A stretch of DNA of 64,000 bases, taken from positions 1-64,000 of the forward strand of contig JANINS010000002.1 of the NCBI GenBank assembly GCA_024508725.1, in the 5' to 3' direction. The notes beneath the pieces are model-generated. The model did no database searches, was not told where the DNA came from, and saw only the letters and a program-made list of their open reading frames with translations. Every line of letters begins with the position of its first letter. The first letter of the stretch is position 1. Shown piece after piece: positions 47,175 to 56,188 of the stretch. The position numbers and the translations under genes were made by a program. The DNA comes from Chitinophagaceae bacterium. GTDB lineage: Bacteria > Bacteroidota > Bacteroidia > Chitinophagales > Chitinophagaceae.

Positions 47175-48914
47175 ATGACAATACTTGGATTTAACAGTTT
47201 CGGGCATGATTCTGCTGCTGCGTTGATGATAGACGATGAGGTAGTATATGCAGTAGAAGAGGAGCGACTTAATCGAAAGAAACATGCAGGTGGTTTTCCA
47301 ACATCAGCAATTGCAAGTTGCCTGGAACATGGAAATATTTCTATTGATGATGTGGATCATGTTGCTTTTTTCTGGAAGCCATCTATTTCTTTTAGTAAGA
47401 TACCTGTTTACCTTCTGAAGTTCTGGGATAAAGTACCAACCTTATTACGGGAACAAAGGCATTTTGAAGTAGAAGAAAACCTGGGTATGTTGAATTATTT
47501 GTTCGACATGTACAAGCTGCCCAAAAAACTAAGACAGATCTATAATGCTAAACATTCAAAATTCAAGTTTCATTTTTTAGAACATCATTTGTGTCATGCT
47601 GCAAGTGCATTTTATCCATCGCCGTTTGAAGATGCTGCGATATTAACGATTGATGGTGCAGGAGAGTGGGCAACCACTTTGTTGGGCTATGGCAAAGGAA
47701 ACAACATCAAAAAGCTGCAAACGGTTAATACACCTTATTCGTTAGGTGCTTTTTACCAGGCAATATCTGTTCACCTCGGATTTAAATTGATTGAAGGTCC
47801 CGGAAAACTAATGGGCTTAGCATCTTATGGTGATCCTGATGCGAAACAGTATCACGAAATGAAAAGACTATTTCGCTTGAAGAATGACGGCACCTTTGAA
47901 TTTGACATGCGCTACTTCTCATACCATTACACCAGGAAGTCGGGTGTAAGCCCAAAGTTTACGGATCTCTTTGGACCATCTAAATATAGTGGTGCAGATT
48001 GGTCGCATCATGAATTAAATGTAGCAGCAGCGGCTCAGCGTATCGTGGAAGATGTAGTGATGCATATGGTAATACATCTTAAGAAACTCACAGGGAGTAA
48101 CAATTTATGCATGGCTGGCGGTGTTGCATTGAACAGTGTTACAAATGGTATTATTGCCAAGTCTGGTTTATTCAAAGATATCTTCATTCAACCGGCGGCA
48201 GGCGATTCCGGAACTGCTATTGGTGCAGCACTGTTACTGGACCATCAGGTGCTTAACAGGAAAAGGCATGTAATGAAAACTGCATTTCTTGGTCCTTGTT
48301 ATGATAACGAAGCTTGCATAAAAGCAATCGAGTCTGCAGGGCTGCCCTATAAGGTAGCGGGAAATGCTGCATACGATTTTACTGCACAACAGTTGATGAG
48401 TAATAAGATCATTGCATGGTTTCAGGGAAGAATGGAATTTGGTCCAAGGGCATTAGGCAACAGGAGTATTCTTGCAAACGCTATGAACCCGGAGATGAAA
48501 AACATATTGAACAGGAGGGTAAAATTCAGAGAAGGATTCAGACCATTTGCAGCCATCGTTACAGAGGAAGATTGCGGTAAATATTTTGACCATGATTACC
48601 CTAATCCTTACATGCTGCTGGTATATAATGTTCGGGATGAATATAAAACCAGGCTACCATCATTGACACACGTAGATGGTACGGTGAGAATTCAAACGGT
48701 GAATGAAAAAGAGAATCCGCCAATGCGAAAATTACTCAAAACCTTTGAGCAGTTAAGTGGTTATCCTGTGTTGATCAACACTTCATTTAATGTTAAGGGA
48801 GAACCCATCGTTTGCACACCTGAAAATGCTGTCAATTCATTCGTTAATGCAGATATTGATTACCTGATCATCAATGATATTATTGTAGCTAAAGACCTTG
48901 CTTCTTTAGGTTAA
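47175..48914 (+). CDS. NodU/TobZ-type carbamoyltransferase
   Basis: 579 residues from the ATG at 47175; the frame opens earlier at a TTG inside the previous gene. The N-terminal Kae1/HypF-like half starts MTILGFNSFGHDSAAALM, has EEERLNRKKHAG, and carries the metal/ATP motif HHLCHAASAF (His137, His138, His141). The C-terminal half has FQGRMEFGPRALGNRSILAN and VLINTSFNVKGEP. The enzyme transfers carbamoyl from carbamoyl phosphate, through carbamoyl-AMP, to a hydroxyl of a sugar or natural product. Operon position suggests a carbamoylated glycan. The 3' end overlaps the convergent epimerase gene by 9 bases. Confidence 0.92.
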   Translation: MTILGFNSFGHDSAAALMIDDEVVYAVEEERLNRKKHAGGFPTSAIASCLEHGNISIDDVDHVAFFWKPSISFSKIPVYLLKFWDKVPTLLREQRHFEVEENLGMLNYLFDMYKLPKKLRQIYNAKHSKFKFHFLEHHLCHAASAFYPSPFEDAAILTIDGAGEWATTLLGYGKGNNIKKLQTVNTPYSLGAFYQAISVHLGFKLIEGPGKLMGLASYGDPDAKQYHEMKRLFRLKNDGTFEFDMRYFSYHYTRKSGVSPKFTDLFGPSKYSGADWSHHELNVAAAAQRIVEDVVMHMVIHLKKLTGSNNLCMAGGVALNSVTNGIIAKSGLFKDIFIQPAAGDSGTAIGAALLLDHQVLNRKRHVMKTAFLGPCYDNEACIKAIESAGLPYKVAGNAAYDFTAQQLMSNKIIAWFQGRMEFGPRALGNRSILANAMNPEMKNILNRRVKFREGFRPFAAIVTEEDCGKYFDHDYPNPYMLLVYNVRDEYKTRLPSLTHVDGTVRIQTVNEKENPPMRKLLKTFEQLSGYPVLINTSFNVKGEPIVCTPENAVNSFVNADIDYLIINDIIVAKDLASLG

Positions 48915-49748
48915 TTTTTTAAGTGTGTCAACCGGTGAAAGCCAGGTGCTTCCCATTTGTTTGTATTCATTCGAGGTGTCTACATACTTTGACGCCATCA
49001 GGCCGATCAGGTTGTCATAGTTGAATGGCGGATTAGGGAATAATTGTAATGCAGTAACCAAACCTTTCATCAACAATAGTGGTACAGGAATAAAAGTCAC
49101 CGGCATTTTTAACTGCATTGCCATGTGCTCAAGCAGATCTTTATAAACTATTTTTTCAGGGTGAGCAAGTTCGTAAACCCCCACAGCATTATTCTCGATT
49201 AGCCAAATACTAGTGTTTACGAGATCGTTTATAAAGATGCTTTGTATCACCTGTTTTCCGTCTTTCAATAAAGGAATGAACCTGCTTCTTTGCAGCTGAT
49301 GTTTCATTCTTCCGAATAGTCCACCATTACCTAACACGAGCCCCGGTCTTATTATAAGGTCTTCTCGAAAAAAATGTTCGAGATCTTTTTTACACTTTCC
49401 ATAATAAGAAAGAGTAACAGGTTCTGATGCAGCAAAGCTTGACATAAGCACATACTTCGGCAAGTTCAGTTCTTTAATAAACTTTGTCGCCCTGATGTTT
49501 ACATCTTCCCCGTCGATTGTCTTTTTCCTGAACTCAAAAGCAAGATGAATCAAAACGTCAACATTCGTAAACATTTCGGATGAGGGAAAATGTTCAATAG
49601 AATAATTTACGTATTCAACACCTTTTATTTTTTCTTTCGGTTGATGATGAACAAGTGCCTTTACACTATATCCTTTTATGCTAAAAGCCTTCACCATTTC
49701 AGTGCCGATAAATCCATTTGCTCCCGTTATAGCAATGGTCTTACTCAT
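48906..49748 (-). CDS. NAD-dependent epimerase/dehydratase (extended SDR)
   Basis: 280 residues. The Rossmann motif GANGFIG is near the start (ITGANGFIGTEMV), and YYGKCKKDLE gives the catalytic Tyr-x-x-x-Lys. A substrate region and the typical IRPGLVLG strand follow. Such proteins act on nucleotide sugars or related carbonyl groups; this one is shorter than GalE-type epimerases (about 340), so an atypical SDR or NmrA-like role is possible. It is the last gene of the minus-strand operon from 52793 and overlaps the GMC gene by 8 bases. Confidence 0.8.
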   Translation of the reverse strand: MSKTIAITGANGFIGTEMVKAFSIKGYSVKALVHHQPKEKIKGVEYVNYSIEHFPSSEMFTNVDVLIHLAFEFRKKTIDGEDVNIRATKFIKELNLPKYVLMSSFAASEPVTLSYYGKCKKDLEHFFREDLIIRPGLVLGNGGLFGRMKHQLQRSRFIPLLKDGKQVIQSIFINDLVNTSIWLIENNAVGVYELAHPEKIVYKDLLEHMAMQLKMPVTFIPVPLLLMKGLVTALQLFPNPPFNYDNLIGLMASKYVDTSNEYKQMGSTWLSPVDTLKKLT

Positions 49749-51345
49749 TTCTTAATAATTTACTTGCCGTCATATGTGCATAGGCCATCAAAGAAAGTGT
49801 AAGCCCTTTGCCCGGTAGATAAGTAAAGCCACAACCATCTGCTACATAAACATTGCTGGTACCATATAGTTTTCCATTACGAGATATATGGAAAGGTTTT
49901 TCCGTATCACTGAATGGTAATGTTCCGGCATAATGTATACTGCCTCCTGTTATCGTTCGCATCTTTTTCAGCACCAGGCAACTTAATTTTCTGAAAGCGC
50001 TGGAATACACCTTTTCAGTGTGGCTTATCATCGCTTCTTCCTTATCGATGTATGTATAATTAGTGAACAGTGTGTCGCCGGTTACGGATGACGATTGCTT
50101 TAGTTGAATAGTATTGCCCTGCAAGTATGTTGCAGGATGAAAGATGCCTGCGATGAATAATGATGGGATCATCAATTGCAAGAACTTCCTGCCGTCAGCA
50201 TGATTCAAAGGCATTTGCTTCATTATTCTAAAGTTGAGTAATGAACGGTAGTTGTAAACAGATGCCATGGCTACGTTACTATGATCATTATCCGGATCAT
50301 AAAACATGGCTAACTGAGCCAGGCTGCTGAATTTACCTGTATGCTGTTTACCAACAAATGGCAGGTAAATCATGGGCATATAAGTATATGCATTACAGAT
50401 CACCGGCAATTGATCAAAACCGGCTAAAGATCGCATAACGATCCTCGATGTACCCAAAGTGCCTGAGCAGAGTATTAATTTCCTGGCGTGAAAATGTTTT
50501 ATTTCTTGAGAATGGATGCTCAGGCATTGAATGGAAACAACATTGTCCTCCTCTTTAAAAGACAGTATAAGCCACCCCTTTTTGTAATCAAGTATTCCTT
50601 GATTAATTAGTTTATGTATAGTAATATAAGGTCGATAAGCACTGTTGCCCTCATTAGTATAAAAATCAGTATCGTTATACCCGTAAGCTTTTCTGCCGTC
50701 GATATCTTTAGTCAAAAGTGCCAATGAAGGTCTGCCGATTGCTATTCCTTTTTGCGTGAATTGTTTTTGTTTCTTTTTATACTTATAGTATAAACTTTCT
50801 GCTGCTGGATTTAATCGGATAGGAGGTTGTATCGGAAATAGATTGTTATGACAATAAGCACTGGCATCATCGTCTACACTACCGGATATTCCTATCCTTT
50901 CTGCAACAGTTTTATAAGCATTGTTCATCTCATCAACCGGCAAATTGCATTTCCTCAACTCATTATCTGAAAAAGTATAGCTGCCCAATCCCCATCCATT
51001 ACCTAATCCACCAAATGCAAGTGATTCAACAGGAAAAAAATTGTTAGATTGAATTGAAAGAAATCTATCGGTTTGTGCATTCATAAATGCACGCTGCGGA
51101 GTTTGCTGTGGTATATTAGGATGTACAGGTTCTCTTAATGCTTCAAACGCATCGCCTAGAAAGAACTCTGACTGATGTTCATCATGCAATCTTTTCGATA
51201 TAAAATCGTCGTTGTGCTTTGTTGATATTTCGCCTTCAATGCCTGCATCGATCATCAGCACTGATCTTCCGTTTCCGCAAAGTGTTTCTGCAGCCATTGC
51301 ACCTGTGCAGCCCGAACCTATTATAATATAATCTGCTAACTCCAT
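49741..51345 (-). CDS. GMC-family FAD oxidoreductase
   Basis: 534 residues from the ATG at 51345; an ATG three codons upstream is possible. The dinucleotide motif GSGCTGAMAAE starts at about residue 10. FGGLGNGWGLGSYTF and the C-terminal VADGCGFTYLPGKGLTLSLM match the FAD-binding and GMC C-terminal regions of choline/glucose/long-chain-alcohol oxidoreductases. It oxidises an alcohol or sugar, substrate unknown. It has no leader and overlaps the small gene upstream by 10 bases, which suggests a paired product. Confidence 0.85.
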   Translation of the reverse strand: MELADYIIIGSGCTGAMAAETLCGNGRSVLMIDAGIEGEISTKHNDDFISKRLHDEHQSEFFLGDAFEALREPVHPNIPQQTPQRAFMNAQTDRFLSIQSNNFFPVESLAFGGLGNGWGLGSYTFSDNELRKCNLPVDEMNNAYKTVAERIGISGSVDDDASAYCHNNLFPIQPPIRLNPAAESLYYKYKKKQKQFTQKGIAIGRPSLALLTKDIDGRKAYGYNDTDFYTNEGNSAYRPYITIHKLINQGILDYKKGWLILSFKEEDNVVSIQCLSIHSQEIKHFHARKLILCSGTLGTSRIVMRSLAGFDQLPVICNAYTYMPMIYLPFVGKQHTGKFSSLAQLAMFYDPDNDHSNVAMASVYNYRSLLNFRIMKQMPLNHADGRKFLQLMIPSLFIAGIFHPATYLQGNTIQLKQSSSVTGDTLFTNYTYIDKEEAMISHTEKVYSSAFRKLSCLVLKKMRTITGGSIHYAGTLPFSDTEKPFHISRNGKLYGTSNVYVADGCGFTYLPGKGLTLSLMAYAHMTASKLLRNE

Positions 51346-51734
51346 CTTAAACATTTCAACAGGCAGGCTCCCGCTAATCCTTTCAGCATAGCAACGCCTC
51401 CTTTGTAAAAAAAACCTATTATAGCAAATGGCTGAACATCCTTTGTTAGAAACATATCTGCATACATTGTATCTGTTTCCATCAATGCAAACATTACCAA
51501 TAAGCGTTTGCGTATACCATGTTTGGTATTGATCAACGCCAATCCTCCATCTATAAAAGGCAACAAGAAAGAAAACCGAGTGATGCGTTTTAATAACGCA
51601 GTTTCTTTTGCATTAAGTTTCAACGGCAGTGTTTCAACAGCTTTATAATAGCGAAGTTGTAAGCTTGGTGAAATCTCTTTTGCCCCCAGATACCTGGCAA
51701 AAACGACAGCCTCGTGCTCTAATTCATTCTGCAT
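51336..51734 (-). CDS. Small protein paired with the GMC oxidoreductase, unknown function
   Basis: 132 residues from the ATG at 51734, which gives an 11-base overlap with the DUF2304 gene; the longer start at 51773 would overlap by 50. It is mostly helical (VVFARYLGAKEISPSLQLRYY, NAKETALLKRITRF) with a weakly hydrophobic C-terminal third that is rich in Gly, Ala and Leu. No family recognised. Overlap on both sides suggests translational coupling. A small subunit for the GMC enzyme is one possibility, as gluconate dehydrogenase has a small helical third subunit. Confidence 0.6.
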   Translation of the reverse strand: MQNELEHEAVVFARYLGAKEISPSLQLRYYKAVETLPLKLNAKETALLKRITRFSFLLPFIDGGLALINTKHGIRKRLLVMFALMETDTMYADMFLTKDVQPFAIIGFFYKGGVAMLKGLAGACLLKCLRWS

Positions 51735-52077
51735 TCTTTTCTGAGTCTTGTTTCTCTTGTTTAAGTAGAGCAATTTCCTGTACGAGTTTAGTAATACTTT
51801 TCTGAAGTTTTGAATTTACGACTGATAAGTGTAGCAGGTAGATAAGAATAAGAAAAATAAAACCGGTAAATACCAGGTTTGGTGGATCGTACACGCCGAA
51901 CTCTTTAGCCAGCACATCAAGCCCATCTCGCCAGAATGAAAAAATGATCAGGAGTATCGTGAAAACGATCCAAACAATTGCATATTCTTCCCTGAGCTTT
52001 CCTTTTATGATCAGCCGGGAAATAAATACAAGAAAAAGAAAGTTTACAATAATAACAATGATCTGTATGCGTGCCAT
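51724..52077 (-). CDS. DUF2304 membrane protein
   Basis: 117 residues with three hydrophobic helices (residues about 3-22, 33-50 and 68-86) and a cytoplasmic coiled-coil tail (SKLQKSITKLVQEIALLKQEK). The helix-1 to helix-2 join KGKLREEYAIVWI is the DUF2304 signature. In many bacteria this family lies beside DPM1-like glycosyltransferases, as here with a 2-base gap, and may help to anchor them or to handle the polyprenyl-phosphate donor. Function is not established. Confidence 0.85.
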   Translation of the reverse strand: MARIQIIVIIVNFLFLVFISRLIIKGKLREEYAIVWIVFTILLIIFSFWRDGLDVLAKEFGVYDPPNLVFTGFIFLILIYLLHLSVVNSKLQKSITKLVQEIALLKQEKQDSEKNAE

Positions 52078-52079
52078 GG

Positions 52080-52793
52080 TTACTGTTTTCTTATGAATGA
52101 ATAGAACATCGCTATAGTTACCTTAACAATGTAATATAATTGTGAGGAATAGCGAATGGATGATTGTCCGCCTTGCCTTTTTTTCATACATACCGCAACT
52201 TCTGATATTGTAAGACCAGCTTTTGAAAAACTTACCAATGACTCCGGTTCGGGATATTCGTCAGGATAATAACGAACTGCAGCTGTTATTGCCTTACGAT
52301 CAAACAAACGAAAACCCGAGGTGCAATCATGGATCATTTTTCCTGTAAACAATCTGTTTATCCATTTTAAATAATTAATCCCTCCTCTTCTGAGAATTGA
52401 TGATTGATAACCTTGCTTTGAAATGAACCTGGAGCCGATTACAATATTGGTTTTAACAGTGTGCCAATGTTGCAGCAGCTTATTGATCTCTGTGGGAGGA
52501 TGTTGTCCGTCGCCATCCATTTGAATGGCAAGATCAAACCTGTTATTATGTGCATAGCGATAACCCGTTTGCATGGCTCCACCGATACCAAGATTCATCG
52601 GAAGATCAAGTAGCACTACATCCTTGAATTGCTGCACAACTTTTTTTGTGTGATCTTTTGAACAATCGTTTACAACGGCGACAACAACTTTAAAATTTAG
52701 GGTAAACTCAACTGCAAATAACTCATTCAATAAACCGGCAATAGTAACTTCTTCATTATAGCAGGGTATGATGATAAGCAGTTTAGTTTGCAT
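52080..52793 (-). CDS. GT2 glycosyltransferase, DPM1-like (polyprenyl-phosphate glycosyl synthase)
   Basis: 237 residues. It begins LLIIIPCYNEEVTIAGLL, carries the nucleotide/metal motif MDGDGQHPP (about 92-100), and has the GSRF and TSGFRLFDRKA segments of the DPM1/DPG synthase group. There are no C-terminal membrane helices, so it is peripheral. Such enzymes transfer a hexose (often mannose or glucose) from a nucleotide sugar to undecaprenyl phosphate, giving the donor used by GT-C enzymes such as the TMTC-like protein at 45221. It is the first gene of the minus-strand operon. Confidence 0.85.
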   Translation of the reverse strand: MQTKLLIIIPCYNEEVTIAGLLNELFAVEFTLNFKVVVAVVNDCSKDHTKKVVQQFKDVVLLDLPMNLGIGGAMQTGYRYAHNNRFDLAIQMDGDGQHPPTEINKLLQHWHTVKTNIVIGSRFISKQGYQSSILRRGGINYLKWINRLFTGKMIHDCTSGFRLFDRKAITAAVRYYPDEYPEPESLVSFSKAGLTISEVAVCMKKRQGGQSSIRYSSQLYYIVKVTIAMFYSFIRKQ

Positions 52794-52914
52794 TGGGAGT
52801 ATAATACGAAGTACGGGTAATTACCGTTCTTGTGGAACTAAGGTAATGTTTTCAGCAACAAGGATTGACGTAATAGTTAGAAGTGTAAAAAGGATCTTTT
52901 CGAATTGCTGTAAA

Positions 52915-52949
52915 ACAAAACGGTTCACTACTAAGGTGAACCGTTTTGT
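52915..52949 (-). terminator. Strong terminator after the CxxCH lipoprotein gene
   Basis: A perfect 14-bp stem (acaaaacggttcac with gtgaaccgttttgt) with a 7-base loop lies 17 bases after the stop. It separates this gene from the glycosyltransferase operon in the same direction. Confidence 0.85.
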
Positions 52950-52966
52950 GATTATAAGACATTATT

Positions 52967-54433
52967 TTATTTCTTACGCCAATAAGGTATGGTGTCAGTG
53001 ATCAAACCTGTTTGTATCGACCAGGCAAAATCAAGTTTCACCTGCCCCTTAAAGAATTTAGAATCATTCAGGTTTACAAATTGATCTGTGTTATAACCTG
53101 TAGTAGATGTATCGCCACTTGGCGGTGTTGCCAATGCATGACAGCTCATGCAGTTTGTTTGCATACCAAATTTAAATTGCGGATTGTTTACGTTCGGCAG
53201 GTTAAAAGTTGTAGGCCCGAAACCTCCTTCTAAATATGGATTGTATCCAAACATACTTCCCGCATCTTTCGCACTGCTGTTATTAGGAGTTGTCATTACA
53301 TAGGCAGCATTCACTGCATAATGTCTTGCAGCACCTTTTACATGAGGTGGTATTAATGTAGCTGCTAAGGTAGAGCTAGGTGCTCCTGGTGTTTCAGGTG
53401 TAGGTGTCCAGTAATAGCTTTGCCATGTCCAGTTACTTGTTTCTTTAGTTGTAACATGCATCGCCACAAGTAATACCCTGTTTCCTTTCGTGGCCTGGAT
53501 TCCTTGAATGCCATCTTGTTGGTTCATGAATGCAGCCATGGTGGAATCGATGGTAAAGTTGATAAAGTCATTAAGATTGCATGTGGCTTTGGTAATTGAA
53601 TCCTTGTTCTTGCAACCCGTTGTTACAGGGATCAGTTTCTTACCAACTGCCTGTTTATTCTCAACATCAACGTACACACATAATGGGAATTGATTGGGTT
53701 GAAAAACATTCAATGAATCAGGAGGATTGGGTGGATTTAACCACACAGGCATTTGTAATATCCTTGCATTGGCCGGAAACTCCAGGTAAGTAGGTTTGAT
53801 GGAGATCGAGGTATTAGGAAATGAAGGGATATTGCCTATCTTATCGGGATTGTAATAGCTGTTGATTACCGATTGTTTAAATAATTTATTATTGATGGCA
53901 TGGCATGCCTGGTCAGGACTATACGAAACCGTTACCCAAAGACCATTTGCTTCTGCAGTATCTGTCTTGAGCTTAGGCGTTTTGTTTATTGAACTTGCCA
54001 GTATTCCAGCATGTTCAAATTGCCGTGGACGAGTAAGCATGGCACGTCCTCTTCTTTTTCCTTCACCGGTGCTGCAACCTTCATTGTTGAGTATATAATC
54101 CCTTACTTCATTCAAACCCATCCATGTTTCATATACTAACATTTTACCACCGGAACCATCATTCTGGTCTGTAGGTGCGGTAAGGCCAGCCCAGATTCCC
54201 CAGGCATGTTTGTAAATACTTGCTGAATCGTAACGGGTAGGGAATTTGGGATCATTGATCCAGCTGTTAATGGTATTAGAATCGGTGGGAAATGTAATAC
54301 CTGTTACATCCTGTTTGGGAAAGCTTTGCGGTATCACCACTATATCTCCTGCAACAATGGGTGATGCACAACGGATGAGCAGTACACCACCAGTAATGAG
54401 TACTGCTGTAAAGAATAAGATCGTTTTTTTCAT
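52967..54433 (-). CDS. Lipoprotein with a single c-type haem motif
   Basis: 488 residues. The N-terminus is a hydrophobic leader ending LLIRC (Cys22), a lipobox with an unusual Arg at -1. One haem-binding motif Cys428-Met-Ser-Cys-His432 lies near the C-terminus (TNCMSCHALATPP). The rest is long and Pro/Asn-rich with no recognised domain; GEGKRRGRAMLTRPRQ and WMGLNEVRDYILNNEG are the most distinctive stretches. A periplasmic or outer-membrane redox protein is likely. Single-gene unit: a terminator follows and a long spacer precedes it. Confidence 0.7.
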   Translation of the reverse strand: MKKTILFFTAVLITGGVLLIRCASPIVAGDIVVIPQSFPKQDVTGITFPTDSNTINSWINDPKFPTRYDSASIYKHAWGIWAGLTAPTDQNDGSGGKMLVYETWMGLNEVRDYILNNEGCSTGEGKRRGRAMLTRPRQFEHAGILASSINKTPKLKTDTAEANGLWVTVSYSPDQACHAINNKLFKQSVINSYYNPDKIGNIPSFPNTSISIKPTYLEFPANARILQMPVWLNPPNPPDSLNVFQPNQFPLCVYVDVENKQAVGKKLIPVTTGCKNKDSITKATCNLNDFINFTIDSTMAAFMNQQDGIQGIQATKGNRVLLVAMHVTTKETSNWTWQSYYWTPTPETPGAPSSTLAATLIPPHVKGAARHYAVNAAYVMTTPNNSSAKDAGSMFGYNPYLEGGFGPTTFNLPNVNNPQFKFGMQTNCMSCHALATPPSGDTSTTGYNTDQFVNLNDSKFFKGQVKLDFAWSIQTGLITDTIPYWRKK

Positions 54434-54480
54434 TTGTATAGTTTTGGTTTAAGAATGAAATGTGGGATGTAATGACGAGA

Positions 54481-54514
54481 GATACTGTTGATCTATGCCA
54501 ACAGCATCTTTTTT
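54481..54514 (+). terminator. Orphan terminator-like hairpin
   Basis: A 10-bp stem with one A-C mismatch (gatactgttg with caacagcatc), an 8-base loop and six T form a terminator on the plus strand. No plus-strand gene ends here. Confidence 0.5.
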
Positions 54515-54904
54515 GGTCATCAAATCACTTTATTGGATATTAAATATTAGGTGGTGATGTTCCTCTTACAATGGATAAATCCTTGCAGCTTTTCGGTTGA
54601 CACTCCAGATATGATCTTTATAACATCAATCCGGACGAGGAACTGGTATGTATATTAAAAATACTGTTCGGGGTAAATGCAGAGCTAATATACAATAGTT
54701 TATAAAAAAGGAAATGTTTTTTAATTCATCTTTTTGTATAAAGCAGCTACTTAATTTGTTTTGAATTACAAAGGCGATTACTACGTTTTATCCTTGATTA
54801 TGCTTTCAAATTGCTGATGACGATTTTGTTTGATGAACAACAGATGAAACAAAACATGTAAGACGCTATAAAAATCCTGGTAGGAAGAAATCAATGAAAG
54901 AGGA

Positions 54905-54947
54905 AAAAATTAAAATGCTCATATCAAACTTAACTGACATGAGCATT
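54905..54947 (-). terminator. Terminator of tRNA-Ser
   Basis: A 9-bp stem (aatgctcat with atgagcatt) with a 16-base loop lies 10 bases after the tRNA 3' end on the minus strand and is followed by TTAATTTTTTCC. Confidence 0.7.
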
Positions 54948-54957
54948 GAGGTCTAAG

Positions 54958-55042
54958 CGGAGAGAGAGGGATTCGAACCCCCGGACCTGTTACAGTCAAC
55001 GGTTTTCAAGACCGCCGCATTCGACCGCTCTGCCATCTCTCC
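54958..55042 (-). tRNA. tRNA-Ser (anticodon TGA)
   Basis: 85 bases on the minus strand. The acceptor stem GGAGAGA pairs with TCTCTCC, and G is the discriminator base, as in serine tRNAs. The anticodon loop is CTTGAAA (anticodon TGA), a long variable arm (TTGACTGTAACAGGTC) marks it as class II, and the T-loop is GGTTCGAATCC. CCA is not encoded. It reads UCA and, by wobble, UCG codons. Confidence 0.97.
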
Positions 55043-55118
55043 GGGTGCAAAATAATAGGTTGAGCGTTTAACCACCAAAAAATAATAGCCTACAATCAAA
55101 AAAAGATGAGGAAGCGTT

Positions 55119-56078
55119 TTAATGCTCACAAAATGAAATGAAAACTTGTTCACCTTTTTCCCATTGTTTCATCGTCGTGATCACTTTTATTTCATGACCT
55201 TCTGCAACAGCAATGATCAGGAAACAGGAACCCAGGAAATTTTTTTTTGTTATGGTGGCCGCTACTCCTTCACCATTTGTATTAAGCGTCAACTCTTGAG
55301 GTCTGATAATTTTTGTAGCAGTTTCAGAAGTGGGGCTAAGGCCTAATGATCTTAATTCAGTAGGAGTAAGGATGTTGTAATGCCCGGTAAGACTTGCGAC
55401 ATATTCGTTTTTAGGATCATAATATATTTCATCCGGTGTCCCGGTTTGTATCAACCTTCCTTCTTTCAATACAAGTAATTGTTCAGCCCATGGCAATATA
55501 TCTAATGGATCATGGCTAACCATGATGATTGCTGTTTTTAGTTGCGTGTTTACCTGCTCTAGAATATTTTTTAACACCTCTTTGTGCAGCATATCGGCAT
55601 TGGAGAAAGGCTCATCCAACAATAATAATCCTGGTTTCCTGATAAGTGCTGCTGCCAATGATATGCGTTGACGTTCTCCACCCGATAGCTGGTTACTTCT
55701 TCTCTTAAGCAAGTGATCGATATCACAAATACGAAAGATTATTTCAGCTTCTTCCTTTTCAATCTTCGATGCCATTTCCAGAAGCTCATACACATGATAA
55801 TTATTTCTTAATTCAAAATGCTGCGACAGATAAGCGATCCACGAATGGCCTGGAAGCAACTGCTCATCAGGACCTAAAACTTTTTCTCCATTAAAGTATA
55901 TCGATCCTTGTGTGGGTTGTAATAATCCCGCAATCAATTTTAGTAAACTGCTCTTACCCGATCCTGTAGCTCCCATGATCGCTACTTTGCTTCCCGGCTC
56001 TAATGCAAAACTTATCGGGTGAACAACTACAGATGTTCCTTCTGCTCTACTTACCTCCACTACTTCTAATAATGCCAT
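55119..56078 (-). CDS. ABC transporter ATP-binding protein (CysA/PotA-like)
   Basis: 319 residues. Walker A is GATGSGKSS (about 35-43), the Q-loop is AYLSQHFELRNN, the signature is LSGGERQR, Walker B is LLLLDEP with the following H-loop VSHD. The last 80 residues look like a TOBE-type regulatory domain (IIRPQELTLN, TKKNFLGSCFLI). Importers of sulfate, molybdate, iron or polyamine use such subunits; no permease or binding protein is encoded next to it, so the substrate is open. It lies just upstream of tRNA-Ser on the same strand. Confidence 0.88.
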   Translation of the reverse strand: MALLEVVEVSRAEGTSVVVHPISFALEPGSKVAIMGATGSGKSSLLKLIAGLLQPTQGSIYFNGEKVLGPDEQLLPGHSWIAYLSQHFELRNNYHVYELLEMASKIEKEEAEIIFRICDIDHLLKRRSNQLSGGERQRISLAAALIRKPGLLLLDEPFSNADMLHKEVLKNILEQVNTQLKTAIIMVSHDPLDILPWAEQLLVLKEGRLIQTGTPDEIYYDPKNEYVASLTGHYNILTPTELRSLGLSPTSETATKIIRPQELTLNTNGEGVAATITKKNFLGSCFLIIAVAEGHEIKVITTMKQWEKGEQVFISFCEH

Positions 56079-56188
56079 AGAACGAAAATAGTTGAATATA
56101 CATCTGCTCCATAACGGAATGTATATACAGAATCATCAACTAAACTGATAAATCCATATTTTCCCTGTCTCATCATTGCCAAATATTT

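Larger units (their letters stand above)
54434..54957. other. 524-base intergenic region
   Basis: AT-rich spacer upstream of the haem lipoprotein gene and downstream of tRNA-Ser. It holds two terminator-like hairpins, reported separately, and no reading frame that looks real. Promoter elements for the lipoprotein gene should lie near its right-hand start but none is clear. Confidence 0.6.

Noticed and set aside
54953-55153. A short minus-strand reading frame containing [16 protein letters not shown]
   Set aside because: This is a translation of the tRNA-Ser gene, a known false gene call.
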